In this document: positions 53,527-63,139 of the stretch, piece by piece
How positions within the stretch are numbered: the stretch's first letter is position 1
Layout: each line of letters begins with the position of its first letter
From: Meghimatium bilineatum
Lineage: Eukaryota; Mollusca; Gastropoda; Stylommatophora; Philomycidae
DNA: 64,000 nt
Reading direction: 5' to 3'
Assembly: GCA_034231615.1 (NCBI GenBank)
Contig: CM067310.1
Coordinates: forward strand, 5,644,010 to 5,708,009
Made by a program: the position numbers and the translations under genes
Notes under the pieces: model-generated
The model's database searches: none
What the model was told of the DNA's origin: nothing
Seen by the model: the letters and a program-made list of their open reading frames with translations, nothing else

Positions 53527-54968
53527 TTATGCTTCTGTACTTTCATCGACAGATACTCTTTTCTTCAACTCTAGTAAAAGTGAGGCCTGAACGTCTTGAG
53601 GTTGTTGTAATTGGTGGCGATGTTGTTGTTGTAAATGGTGCTGTTGTTGATGTTGTTGCAAATGTTGATGTTGTAGTTGGTGTGGGTGCTGCTGTTGTTG
53701 GCGAAGTTGCTGTAGATGATGGTAATGCTGCATTTGCTGGTGATGTTGTAGCTGATGCTGTTGCAGCTGTTGCGGCTGTGGCTGATGCTGTTGCAGCTGA
53801 TGTTGTTGCAGCTGATGTTGTTGCTGTTGCAGCTGTTGTGGCTGTGGCTGATGCTGTTGCAGCTGATGTTGTTGCTGTTGCAGCTGATGCTGTTGCAGCT
53901 GATGCGGTTGTAGCTGATGCTGATGTAGCTGATGCTGTTGATGTTGCAGTTGATGCTGTTGCGGTAACAGCTGTTGGGATGCTGTAGCTTGTACTACTTG
54001 TTTCACTTGTTTTGAGCGTTGTTGTGTTGGAGCTCTGGCTGTTTGACCAGAAGGATGATGTGCACTGTAGACTCTTTCAATTTCCTGAAGCTCTTCCTGT
54101 GTTGGAGGAAGGGGAAAGTCCTCCTCAGGATGTGATGCCAGAGTATGGCCATGATGTTGATGGTAACTATTTGGTTCTGAGTAGAGACTCTGCGGGTGCT
54201 GTTTCTGTTGATGTAGTTGCCTAGCAAGCTGATGTTGAAGCTGTTGCTGTGGGTGAGGCCCTTGGAACTTGCTTCTTTGTTGAGGATGACTTGTCAAGGT
54301 GGGACCAGAAGGCCCAATATGGGCTGATTGTTGGTACTGGGGCTGATCTGAGTGAGATAGCATTGCTGATGGAGGTGGTGGGAAGGCATTTTTGCTTGGT
54401 TTCTGCATGACTTGTGGAGCAGGCTTCTGCACGAGATTTCTAGCATTGCTGCTACCATCAACATCATCACTACCATGCTCATCCTGGTACTGGCTATTAA
54501 GGGATGCGAACTTTGCATTCAAACTCTGGATAGCACTGGCCGTTGTAATTTGACCTAGATGTTGGGATGGAGTGAACTGAACGCCACCCCCATTGTCATG
54601 TGTATGTACAAAACCACCCTCTGGCAGTGGAACGTGACTCATTCCAGAATGAGATTCTTCTCCTCCACTAATCTGCCGCTGGAACTGTGACATCTTTACT
54701 GATGTTCTGGAACCCATCTGAGATCTGTTTTGATCGTGTATGCTCTGTTGGATGATCTGAAGCTCAGCGTATGGGCTTTCTACCAGACCTTCTCCTTCGC
54801 CTATAGAATAAGATGAATCATGTCCATCAGCAGGTGAATGCTTGTCTAATGAGCTATGAATATATGGAGGAGCCCCCGAAACAGATGCTGTACGTCTGAC
54901 AGGAGGCGGCGGCTTCTGGGTGCTCATTGAGCTTCTTCTGACAATACCACCACCAGCTACAGGAATTC
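53527..54968 (-). CDS. MTSS1: MIM/MTSS1 homologue, C-terminal coding exon
   Basis: MIM is a cytoplasmic I-BAR scaffold that bends plasma membrane and links to actin; this exon is its C-terminal half (479 codons after an acceptor AG at 54969-54970). It begins, after one shared base, GIPVAGGGIVRRSS, then MSTQKPPPPVRRTASVSG. This parallels the vertebrate order RPAST..GLP then IRRTPSTKP.VRR. KPPPPVRR is a potential SH3 ligand and RRSS/RRTAS are basophilic-kinase-like sites. Residues of about 90-330 are Ser/Pro/Gln-rich and low in order; roughly 340-455 is an almost pure Gln/His/Leu tract; the end is LLLELKKRVSVDESTEA. The frame fixed by the upstream exon (58435-58554) is phase 1, matching exactly. 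Homology rests on motif memory, not a search. Confidence 0.82.
53554..53556 (-). promoter_or_regulatory. Possible cryptic splice donor in the WH2-like helix
   Basis: AAAAGA|GTATCT occurs right after the codons for LLLELKKR. Use of it would replace the last residues VSVDESTEA. Weak consensus at -1, and no acceptor exon was found downstream. Confidence 0.25.
53590..53995 (-). repeat. CAG/CAT/CAA coding triplet repeat (poly-Gln/His)
   Basis: On the minus strand CAG, CAA and CAT/CAC codons alternate, giving LQQHQLQQH-type runs. Interruptions are frequent, so it is not a pure CAG array. The antisense frame is open too (Ala/Val/Asp-rich) and is an artefact. Confidence 0.9.
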
Positions 54969-55364
54969 CTGTTTAGAATATAAAATATATATAATTTATT
55001 CACCAGATTTCATGATTAGAAAAGGAATACTTCAATCCTAAGACAATACAGTAAAATACTGATGAATTAGTCCTCTGTCCAGCGGGGTGCAAAGGGTATC
55101 ATGCGGACCCAGGGTTAGCAGATAACCAAAATCCTAAAAGTACCTCGTCTTGGTGCACCCTGAAAACATAAATACAGCTGCTCTTGCTGTATTTCTGGCT
55201 AACACTTTTAGGCTTGTGTCCTTTTAGGTTGATGTTTCCATGTGTAACCATCGAGCTACAGGAACAATCAGCATGCATACTCTCCATCATGTGCTGGGAG
55301 AAATTGAACAACTATGGGTTTTCCCAGAGTGCATCAATATCGATTCAGAAACTAAACTAAGCTT

Positions 55365-55465
55365 TCTTTTGTCCGTCTATTTTTTTCTCCCTCAACTGTC
55401 TCCTGCTGAATAGTTTTGGAAAGGGAATCATGCCTCACCATGTAACCAAACCACACAAGTGTGTG
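55365..55465 (-). mobile_element. LINE fragment (family A)
   Basis: The minus strand spells an equivalent of LVWFGYMVRHDSLSK..IQQET, in one frame with a gap. Very short. Confidence 0.65.
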
Positions 55466-55745
55466 AAATTTTATGTGTTGGGTCAAAAGGCATAGACATC
55501 GTACCTATGTTGTCAACTGAGACACACCAAACTCTAGACTACATCCTGCCAATCTGCAGGAGTTTGAGAATTCATGCAGAAAAGTATAGAAAATTTCTCT
55601 GTTCATTGACACGCTCCTGCTTGTTAACCAGATGTAGTCCAGAGATTGGAATGTGTTGTCATGGTTAACATCTTTGCTGCAATATCTGTGCCTTTTAATT
55701 GGACACATACAACTTGAGCATGGCTTCTGGGTCACTTTGAAACTT
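55466..55745. mobile_element. Two SINE-like copies in inverted arrangement
   Basis: 55470-55590 is a plus-strand 3' half (ACTACATCCTGCCAATCTGC, GGAGTTTGAGAATTCATGCA). 55606-55745 is a minus-strand copy (CCAGATGTAGTCCAGAGATT, GTCATGGTTAACATCTTTGC, CATGGCTTCTGGGTCACTTT). They are tail to tail within 20 bp. Confidence 0.75.
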
Positions 55746-55814
55746 CTATGGGATTGAAATAACATCATTAGTCACTACAACATGCACTGAAGGTCAGTCT
55801 TGCTATTCATTGCT

Positions 55815-55960
55815 CCTTCTCCAGGTCCAGACAACATGTGGGCATTCATTAGATTAAGGTTTTCTCCTCTTCCATGCCCAAGAAACATTTGGATATTCAT
55901 TAGATTAAGGTTTTCTCCTATCCCAGACCCAGGCAACATGTGGGCATTCATTAGATTAAG
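55815..55960. repeat. 58-bp tandem repeat, 2.5 copies
   Basis: Unit contains GGGCATTCATTAGATTAAGG and TTTTCTCCT(C/A)T. Confidence 0.9.
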
Positions 55961-56239
55961 ATTTGAAAAAAACTATTAAAACATTACAGGTTTTAAAAAA
56001 ACATTCTCACTTAGTAATTTGTATGTAGGTCACTGGACACTGCCCAGATAACAGACTGCTCCAGACACCAATGTGAATGTGTCAAAAGTCACAAACTCAT
56101 TGAATTAAGTTGAATTAAACACTTCGCTGAACAAATTCAGAACTTTGAACCTAAAAATGTTTTAAGAGAACAAAGCCTAGTTCTGCAAAAAATACTATTA
56201 TCTCCCTCCTGCTCACAAAATATTTTGCATATCAAAACA

Positions 56240-56450
56240 AGGCAATATTGTAGTTCAGTGATTGAGGTTCAACAAGAAATATTTGTTCAATCACAGGAGG
56301 CTCTTAGGTCAACCCAGCCTAAGTAAATGTGTACCAGATTTTCCAAGAAATTAAGGTGGCAGGCATGATGCGGACTGCATAATGTCTAGTTATGTTGTCG
56401 GTCAATGACAAATACCAGCCTAATATTGTATTCTGAACTGTGAGAAAACT
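56240..56450 (+). mobile_element. tRNA-derived SINE, degraded, in the MIM intron
   Basis: GTAGTTCAGTGATTGAGG (A-box-like) and TTGTTCAATCACAGGAGG (B-box-like GTTCAATC) are followed by the shared SINE body TTAGGTCAACCCAGCC and GTGTACCAGATT. This is the copy that best shows a tRNA-type head attached to that body. Confidence 0.65.
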
Positions 56451-56540
56451 TTACTATATTCTGAACTGTGAGAAAACTTTACTATATTCTGAACTGTGAG
56501 AAAACTTTACTATATTCTGAACTGTGAGAAAACTTTACTA
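56425..56540. repeat. 28-bp minisatellite, 4 copies
   Basis: Unit contains GAACTGTGAGAAAACTTTAC and TATATTCT. Confidence 0.94.
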
Positions 56541-56602
56541 AACAAGGCTGCAGAACTATGTAAGAAATAAACAATTCAACAACGAACATCTACATAAACA
56601 AC

Positions 56603-56765
56603 TTTTCTTCTTCATCTTTCATTCTCAAACTCCCGCTGGATCTCTCTCTGACCATCTCCAACAATAGTCCTACTAGATTTCTAGCAGGATGTAGTCCAGA
56701 AAATGGAAATGTGTTGTGTCACCGTTTTATCTGCGCCAATGGCTAGACACATCCGTCTTCAGCTG
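56603..56765 (-). mobile_element. SINE-like family, diverged subfamily copy
   Basis: TTCTTCTTCATC, TTCTCAAACTCCCGCTGGAT, AGCAGGATGTAGTCCAGAAA and ACACATCCGTCTTCAG match 25340-25505. Confidence 0.7.
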
Positions 56766-57514
56766 TGATAAATAATTCAATAACTATGATCTACACAAAC
56801 AATAAACTGAAGCAAAATAAACAACATAAATGTACAACTAACGTGTAAGAAGCCATGAACCGGTTTATTTACCAACAAGCACATTGAGTAATATTAACAA
56901 TGGCATTCTGTTGAGCTAAGTTGGGGTAAGCGTGAATATTTTGTCATCAAATGTGCAAGGATCACAAAATATGTGAAATATTGTAAGCGCAGGCTGACAT
57001 TGAGAAGCTATGTGCATGTTTCTGGAATCAAACTTGACTGTTTGATAGATAGATGTGCATACATACATAAATACATACACGTACATACCAGAACCAAAAC
57101 ATGCTTTAAAAACCTGGAATACATACATCAGTGTTTCCCATACTTTTTTAGTTCACGCTCTGTCCCAATGTTCTTTCTCTACAGTGTTGGTGCCCTGCTA
57201 CAGCCCATTTTTAGATCCAGAATTTGCTAATATGATTACTATTTCAGCTGTGTTATTTTTGTTGTGGGTTAGTTCTCTCAAACTCCCACTAGTTTGGAGG
57301 ATGCAGCCTAGAGTTAGCTCCACCACGACCTCTTCAGTTATACAGTATAATATGGCATATCACAGTATCGCTTTTCTTTGCTCCCTCTCCAGGTACTATC
57401 AACATGCTGGCAATGGATGTGCCCACAGGTAAATGTTTCGCCACACAATCCTTGCTTCCTTATACTAAGAGATCAGATGCTATTTTCCTGTGGCTCTGTT
57501 TAAAAAGTTACTTA
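56766..57514. other. Unassigned intronic sequence
   Basis: CATCAGTGTTTCCCATAC at 57127 resembles a hAT end, without a partner. No exon found. Confidence 0.4.
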
Positions 57515-58095
57515 TAATGACAGCACTTCTAATGACAGTACTTCTAGGGACAGTACTTCTAGGGACAGTACTTCTAAGTGCAGAATGTCTAATGACAGCA
57601 CTTCTAATGACAGCATTTCTAATAACAGTACTTCTAATGACAGCACTTCTAGGGACAGTACTTCTAAGTGCAGAATGTCTAATGACAGCACTTCTAATGA
57701 CAGTACTTCTAATGACAGTACTTCTAATGACAGTACTTCTAATGACAGCCCTTCTAATGTCAGCACTTCTAGGGACAGTACTTCTAATTGCAGAATGTTT
57801 AATGACAGCACTTATAATGACAGTACTTCTAATGACAGCACTTCTAGGGACAGTACTTCTAAATGTAGAATGTCTAATGCCATTACTTCTAGGGACAGTA
57901 CTTCTAAGTGCAGAATGTCTAATGACTACTTCTAATGACAGCACTTTTAATAACAGTACTTCTAATGACAGCACTTAAGGGACAGTGCTTTTAGGGACAA
58001 TACATCTAAGTGCAGAATGTCTGATGACAGTACTTTTAATGACAGTACTTATAATGACAGTACTTCTAATGACAGCACTTCTAATGACAGAATAA
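57515..58095. repeat. 15-bp minisatellite, about 38 copies, in the MIM intron
   Basis: Unit ACTTCTAATGACAGT with GGGACAGT and AAGTGCAGAATGTCT variants that form a recurring higher-order block of about 75 bp. Frames stay open on both strands because 15 is divisible by 3. Confidence 0.95.
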
Positions 58096-58169
58096 AAAAA
58101 TACTTTGCAAATACTCATCAAGAATTTTTAAGTGTCATGTTCCAGTCTTGATTTTTTTTTTTGCTTGAT

Positions 58170-58260
58170 TACCGCTCCTCCAGTCGACCCAGCTGTAAAC
58201 AGGTACCTGATTAATGAGTTTGGGAAAGGTAAACACAGCATGGAAGGGACGTCCACTCCA
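58170..58260 (+). mobile_element. tRNA-type SINE body, third copy
   Basis: CAGTCGACCCAGCTGTAAAC, AGGTACCTGATTAATGAGTT and GGGAAAGGTAAA match the 50505 copy. It lies 180 bp downstream (in gene sense) of the 120-bp MIM exon. Confidence 0.7.
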
Positions 58261-58434
58261 CCTAATAGATACTATGGCTTATTACATGAAGAGTTAATCT
58301 TCATCCCCGACGACGGGCAAGTTGCTGTAATGGGACCAACATTTACCTGTACATGTAGGGAATACATCCTAAATTGGGAAACACTGTTTACAATTTCTAT
58401 CTCTGCTCTGTACCCACACTAGAGACTAACCAAC

Positions 58435-58554
58435 CTGTCGTTGAGGCCGGTCGTTGTGATTGCATGGCTGCTCGATACGCGGCTCTGGTCTGCCCACTTC
58501 GAGGAATGGTATAATATTTTTCAGACTCATACTTGTCTCTTAGCGCTTGAGACT
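58435..58554 (-). CDS. MTSS1: MIM/MTSS1 homologue, internal 120-bp exon
   Basis: Acceptor TGCATCTACAG then AGTCTCAAGCG; donor ACGACAG|GTTGGT. The 39 full codons read SQALRDKYESEKYYTIPRSG and QTRAAYRAAMQSQRPASTT. In vertebrate MTSS1 the equivalent stretch reads STIPR..SYRRMFQAKRPASTAGLP, so TIPR, the YR helix and RPAST..G are conserved. Both ends are phase 1, and splicing to 54968 creates RPASTTGIP. The region lies in the Ser-rich linker between the I-BAR domain and the C-terminal motifs. Confidence 0.85.
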
Positions 58555-58964
58555 CTGTAGATGCAAGACACAAGACAGGCATGCAGTTCAAGAGACAGAC
58601 AACATCAATAATGCAACAAGAATAAACACAACAAATCGAGACTGTCTCTTGTATAACCCATCCCCAGATATTTAACCTATGACTAAACTTTCGCTGGTCT
58701 CTGTGGTGGAGGGGTTAGTGAGACAATCAAATATTTGAGACTCACTCCAAATTATGACATTGACACTAGGTATATATTGAGTTGTTTTACTTAGATCTAG
58801 CGATAAGTTGTTTTACTTAGTTCTAGCGATAAGTTATTTTACATAACGCTAGCGATGTTAATTAAATGTTTCACAGCAAATATTTATGGAAAAATTCTAA
58901 TACCATGCACAAGAAAGAACATCAATAAGGACATCCTGTGAAAAATCACCACAAAATAAAATTG

Positions 58965-59270
58965 ACCGAACAAAGTTTGTCCCCAGAAAGCTACAATATT
59001 TTGACCACATCAAGACAGGGATCATGGGACCTTAAAAATATCACAATGAAAATATGATGCTAGGATGATGAAAAAGAAGCAGCCCACAAACAACAAAGAA
59101 ACAGCATATAAAAGACTATCTGAATATGACACTCACAGAATCAGGAAGATAAGTTCAACATCTACATAAGTTTCAAAGCTTATAATGAATGCTAAGCTCT
59201 ATCCAGGAATCGGAGGATAAGTTCAACATCTACATACGTTTCAAAATCTTATGATGAATGATGCACTATT
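58965..59270 (+). pseudogene. LINE C-terminal remnant (family D) plus 75-bp duplication
   Basis: KLQYFDHIKTGIMGP and KDYLNMTLTESGR parallel the 30776-31000 copy. After it, about 75 bp containing GATAAGTTCAACATCTACAT is duplicated (59163-59270). Confidence 0.75.
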
Positions 59271-59304
59271 CAGGATATGCTAAATCATGTAGCTGAAGAA
59301 TGAA

Positions 59305-59545
59305 ACAGGAGCAGCAAAGACAAGCAATACTATAACCTACCATGCATGTCATAACAGGTGACCAAGGTGGAGTTGGCTGTTCGATTTCATAGGTGGCACC
59401 ACAATGAAGGAATGATGTTAGGGATGATAAGTCATACAAAATCAGATGTGTTGGGCTAAAGAGTGCAGATCTCAGTCAAACTGTAAACCATGACTACATC
59501 CTGGTAACCAGTGGAATTTGAGAACAACATGGACAGAAATAACTA
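59305..59545 (+). mobile_element. SINE-like family, diverged copy
   Basis: AGGAGCAGCAAAGACAAGCA, CTACCATGCATGTCATAACA, GGTGGAGTTGGCTGTTCGAT and CTGTAAACCATGACTACATC are recognisable. Over 20% diverged. Confidence 0.7.
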
Positions 59546-60349
59546 CTACCCAATGTTCTGTCTTTGATCTAGAAGGAACAAATATCCCACACAGTAACAT
59601 ACAATGAGGAGTTCAACAATGAAAAGAAATAAAGAGGGTTTAGAAAGAGTAATTGTATGAATAGGGGGCCTTGGGCCTAAAAAAAAGGTTGATCAACCCA
59701 GCTGCACAAACTATGGTTGATTTTTTAGACACTACTTATATACTTCAGTAAATTTTGACAGAACTAAATCAAATGGTATGACATTTGCTATGCTCGAAAC
59801 ATGACCACTCTCGTATGAGTTGTGTTTTTAAAACTATCTCATTAACCCCTCCGCCAGTGAAAACCATTTAACAATTTAATATACAGAAAACAAAAAATAC
59901 TTGTAAGCAAAACAAAAGAAAAACATATTTAAACGGAAAAAGTTTTCGATAAAAACGCATATACCGACGCTTCCTATATTCGATACGTTGTGTGATGAAA
60001 GCCCCTGACCACTCGGCATGTGTGCTGCACACTGAGTGGGAGGTGGATGGCCAGTTCATTGTGCGCAAATAGCTAGATCGGTATTTTAAGTTACGACTTT
60101 TAAAGTTTCCGAGATAGTGCAATAGCATATGAAATGTAAAAGTTGGTATGTTGTCATGTGATTTGTCCACTGATTTTTGTATTGTACCTCAACAGTTTTA
60201 TAAATTGTGTGTGCGCGTGCATGCGTGTGTATAAAAACATATCACACAACTTAACTTTTACTTCAGTTACATCAATAGTATTTCATCTCAGAAAATCTTG
60301 CATTTTATTATCTAACAAAGTCCAATTATTTTATTATCTAACAATGTTC

Positions 60350-60570
60350 AGCATTGCTATACTCAACACAACAGAATTCTACTACGATTAATCAACACAA
60401 CAGAATTCTACTCTTATTACTCTGCTCAACATAACATATTTCTATTGTGATTACTATCTGATTACTATACTCAACATAACATATTTCTATTGTGATTACC
60501 ATCTGATTACTATACTCAACATAACAGAATTACTGTATCTGTACTGTGTTACTCTTAATATAACAGAATT
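60350..60570. repeat. Degenerate tandem repeat, ACTCAACATAACA-based
   Basis: Imperfect units of 30-45 bp contain ACTCAACATAACA and TTTCTATTGTGATTA. Confidence 0.8.
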
Positions 60571-60884
60571 TTTTTCATCTTTATTACTACTCTCAGTTTA
60601 CAATGTATATGTGTATAGTTATACCCAAAACACAGCACGATTCTAAAAAGGGGAAAGATTCCATGGTGTCCATAAAGATCCTTGAACAGTTTGGGCGTGA
60701 AATGATCACTTTCGATGGTGTTTGATCTGTCCTTAACTTAGTCTCCACTTTTGAGCTTCTGCAATTTTTTCACACAATGTTGCACCTATTTGATTGCAGA
60801 GCTCCGTGTAGCTCTGTGTGGTGTAGCATCTTCCCATGTATCACGACTAGATAACATGTCTTCACAACCCTCAGCTAAAGACTG

Positions 60885-61085
60885 TTAGCTGCCATGCAAG
60901 TGATAATACAAACTAAGGAGATTTTCCAGAGTAGACTTGGGCTGTTTCATCTGACGGAAAATAATCTGAAGCATTGCTGAAGTAGGATGTATCAGGTTGA
61001 AAATGTAAACAATGACACAGTGTATTGCATTCTCTGGACTACATCCTGCTAATCTGCAGGAGTTAGAGAACAAATGCAGAAGAAC
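60885..61085 (+). mobile_element. SINE-like family, copy with internal deletion
   Basis: ATGCAAGTGATAATACAAAC, GGATGTATCAGGTTGAAA, CTCTGGACTACATCCTGCTA and GGAGTTAGAGAACAAATGCA, then GAAGAAC. Confidence 0.78.
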
Positions 61086-61171
61086 TACTGGCATGTTCAA
61101 CTCAGTTCTGTTTGAAAGAAGAGCTCACTAACCACTCTTACACTTAGCCGACTTGTACAATGAAGCTGGTT

Positions 61172-61416
61172 TCTAACTAATAAACTTAATACCAATTTAC
61201 AAGACTATCCTAACCCTAACCCTAACTAATAAACTTAATACAAATTTACAAGACTATCCTAACCCTAACCCTAACTAATAAACGTAATACAAATTTACAA
61301 GACTATCCTAACCCTAACCCTAACTAATAAACTTAATACAAATTTACAAGACTATCCTAACCCTAACCCTAACTAATAAACTTAATACAAATTTACAAGA
61401 CTATCCTAACCCTAAC
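61172..61416. repeat. 49-bp minisatellite with embedded telomeric motif, 5 copies
   Basis: Each unit contains CTAACCCTAACCCTAACTAA (the CCCTAA telomere repeat, about 2.5 copies) followed by TAAACTTAATACAAATTTAC and AAGACTATC. An interstitial telomeric sequence in the MIM intron, not a chromosome end. Confidence 0.96.
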
Positions 61417-61601
61417 ACAGAGAAACACAGCAAGCAACAACAGAACAGTCAGAGATAACTAACTCTTAATTAATTTTCAAAAACAAAGTTACACTAAAAC
61501 ACAGCAAGCAAACAAACACGATGCATCATGCTTCTACAAATAAATAAAACATTTCTTTTTATTTAAAAAAAACACATCAATTTGTAACTTTTCAATCTCA
61601 C

Positions 61602-61664
61602 CTTCCCTAACTACCTCCTCCAACTCCTCATAAACAGCAGACTCTGCAATACTCTCTGTTACAC
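61602..61664 (-). CDS. MTSS1: MIM/MTSS1 homologue, predicted 63-bp exon
   Basis: Strong splice signals: acceptor CACTTTTCTTACTCAG and donor GGAAG|GTGAGA. Both ends are phase 1, so the exon can be skipped without frameshift. The 20 full codons read VTESIAESAV then YEELEEVVRE, an acidic amphipathic helix. Joined to the next exon the last G completes GAG (Glu) and continues ESQALRDKYESEKYY. I do not recall a vertebrate counterpart, so it may be lineage-specific or alternative. Confidence 0.65.
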
Positions 61665-61794
61665 CTGAGTAAGAAAAGTGTCCGATGATGGCATGACATG
61701 AGAAAACAAGAGTACTATGTGTCATACATCATCCACCTATTGCTCACCTGTTATACTCATACTTCAGTGACATAAAAAATGTACTGTGTGCCCC
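61665..61794. other. Presumed MIM intron, start of the upstream part
   Basis: No further exon was identified on the minus strand between here and the window end. The I-BAR-coding exons must lie beyond 64000. Confidence 0.5.
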
Positions 61795-62165
61795 CATACA
61801 TAAAGTCTCTCTACCCAGACTCAAACCTGTGGTCACAAATGTATGCTCCCAAAGTCTCCCTACCCACACTCAAACCTGTGGTCACAAATGTATGTCCCCA
61901 CACATAAAGTCTCCCTACCCACTTTCAAACCTGTGGTCACAAATGTATGTCCCCACACATAAAGTCTCCCTACCCACACATAAAGTCTCCCTACCCACAC
62001 ATAAAGTCTCCCTACCCACACTCAAACCTGTGGTCACAAATGTATGTCCCCACACATAAAGTCTCCCTACCCACACATAAAGTCTCCCTACCCACACTCA
62101 AACCTGTGGTCACAAATGTATATCCCCACACATAAAGTCTCCCTACCCACACTCAGACCTGTGGT
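61795..62165. repeat. Composite minisatellite (about 18-bp and 50-bp units)
   Basis: ACACATAAAGTCTCCCTACC alternates with CTCAAACCTGTGGTCACAAA and TGTATGTCCCC. The short module is amplified independently inside the longer one (61965-62010). Confidence 0.93.
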
Positions 62166-62225
62166 AACATCTATCTCAAAAGAAATAACAGGGATAATGT
62201 AAAATAACTCTGAAATTCTTCTGTA

Positions 62226-62325
62226 TTTTTAACCAGTTCTGCTGCCAACTTTCTCCATGTTATGGTAACATTTAACCAGGTCTGCTGCCAACTTTCTCCA
62301 TGTTATGGTAACATTTAACTGATTG
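62226..62325. repeat. 44-bp duplication
   Basis: Two copies containing CTGCTGCCAACTTTCTCCAT and GTTATGGTAACATTTAAC. Confidence 0.9.
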
Positions 62326-62519
62326 AAAATCCCTAATTTCAAATGTACTACCATTTCCCATGTGTTAATAACTGTAACTCATATTGAAAACTCCCATTTC
62401 CCATGTGTTGATAACTATCTCATATTGAAAACACCCATCCATGATGGGTCAGGTGTCCCCTTAACTCCACCACTTTGTTGGTGTAACTATAGCTTCATGT
62501 CAACATCATTAAGTATCAC

Positions 62520-62885
62520 CATCAATGTCACTGGATATTTACTACCATCAATGTCACTGGATATTTACTACCATCAATGTCACTGGATATTTACTACCAT
62601 CAATGTCACTGGATATTTACTACCATCAACGTCACTGGATATTTACTACCATCAATGTCACTGGATATTTACTACCATCAACGTCACTGGATATTTACTA
62701 CCATCAATGTCACTGGATATTTACTACCATCAATGTCACTGGATATTTACTACCATCAACGTCACTGGATATTTACTACCATCAACGTCACTGGATATTT
62801 ACTACCATCAATGTCACTGGATATTTACTACCATCAACGTCACTGGATATTTACTACCCACCAATGTCACTGGATATTTACTGTT
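62520..62885. repeat. 26-bp minisatellite, 14 copies
   Basis: Unit contains CATCAATGTCACTGGATATT and TACTAC. Units with CAACGTCAC are interspersed. The last unit has a 1-bp insertion. Confidence 0.97.
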
Positions 62886-63139
62886 AATGTCAAACATGAT
62901 TGGATGAGCAGATGTACCCAATACAATTTGTGACAAGATATGCACAGATACAAGTATTTGTTGGTGAGGGAACCATACAATACACAACAGGACAATATAC
63001 ACGATGCAGTAAATGTGTTTATGTGGAGGATGCTGGGGGAGATTACATTCTGCAATGTGCATCAGTTTCCAGTGTTCCTGCTGACAGATGCTTTCTCAAG
63101 ACATTAGCTGTAACAACAATAGCATAAAAATGATATATT

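Larger units (their letters stand above)
54969..58434 (-). other. MIM intron (3466 bp)
   Basis: Donor ACAG|GTTGGT at 58434 and acceptor TTCTAAACAG at 54969, both phase 1. Inside are SINE-like copies, a family A LINE fragment, a tRNA-type SINE, and the 28-bp and 15-bp arrays listed separately. Confidence 0.75.
58555..61601 (-). other. MIM intron (3047 bp)
   Basis: Phase-1 intron between the 63-bp and 120-bp exons. It holds a 27-bp triplicate (58793-58860, TCTAGCGATAAGTTGTTTTA), LINE and SINE-like remnants, and the CCCTAA-containing array listed separately. 59870-60170 has a minus frame without recognisable motif. Confidence 0.65.

Noticed and set aside
53523-53987. Plus-strand Ala/Val/Asp-rich frame of 154 codons
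   Set aside because: Antisense of the Gln/His-coding triplet tract in the MIM exon.
59868-60170. Minus-strand 100-codon frame with basic region
   Set aside because: No domain recognised; AT-rich flanks and the position in an intron suggest a repeat fragment.
61172-61416. True telomere / chromosome end
   Set aside because: Only 2-3 CCCTAA units at a time, embedded in a 49-bp unit with gene exons and other sequence on both sides.
62900-63127. Plus-strand 75-codon frame with several Cys residues
   Set aside because: No recognised motif or splice signals, and it sits between repeats.
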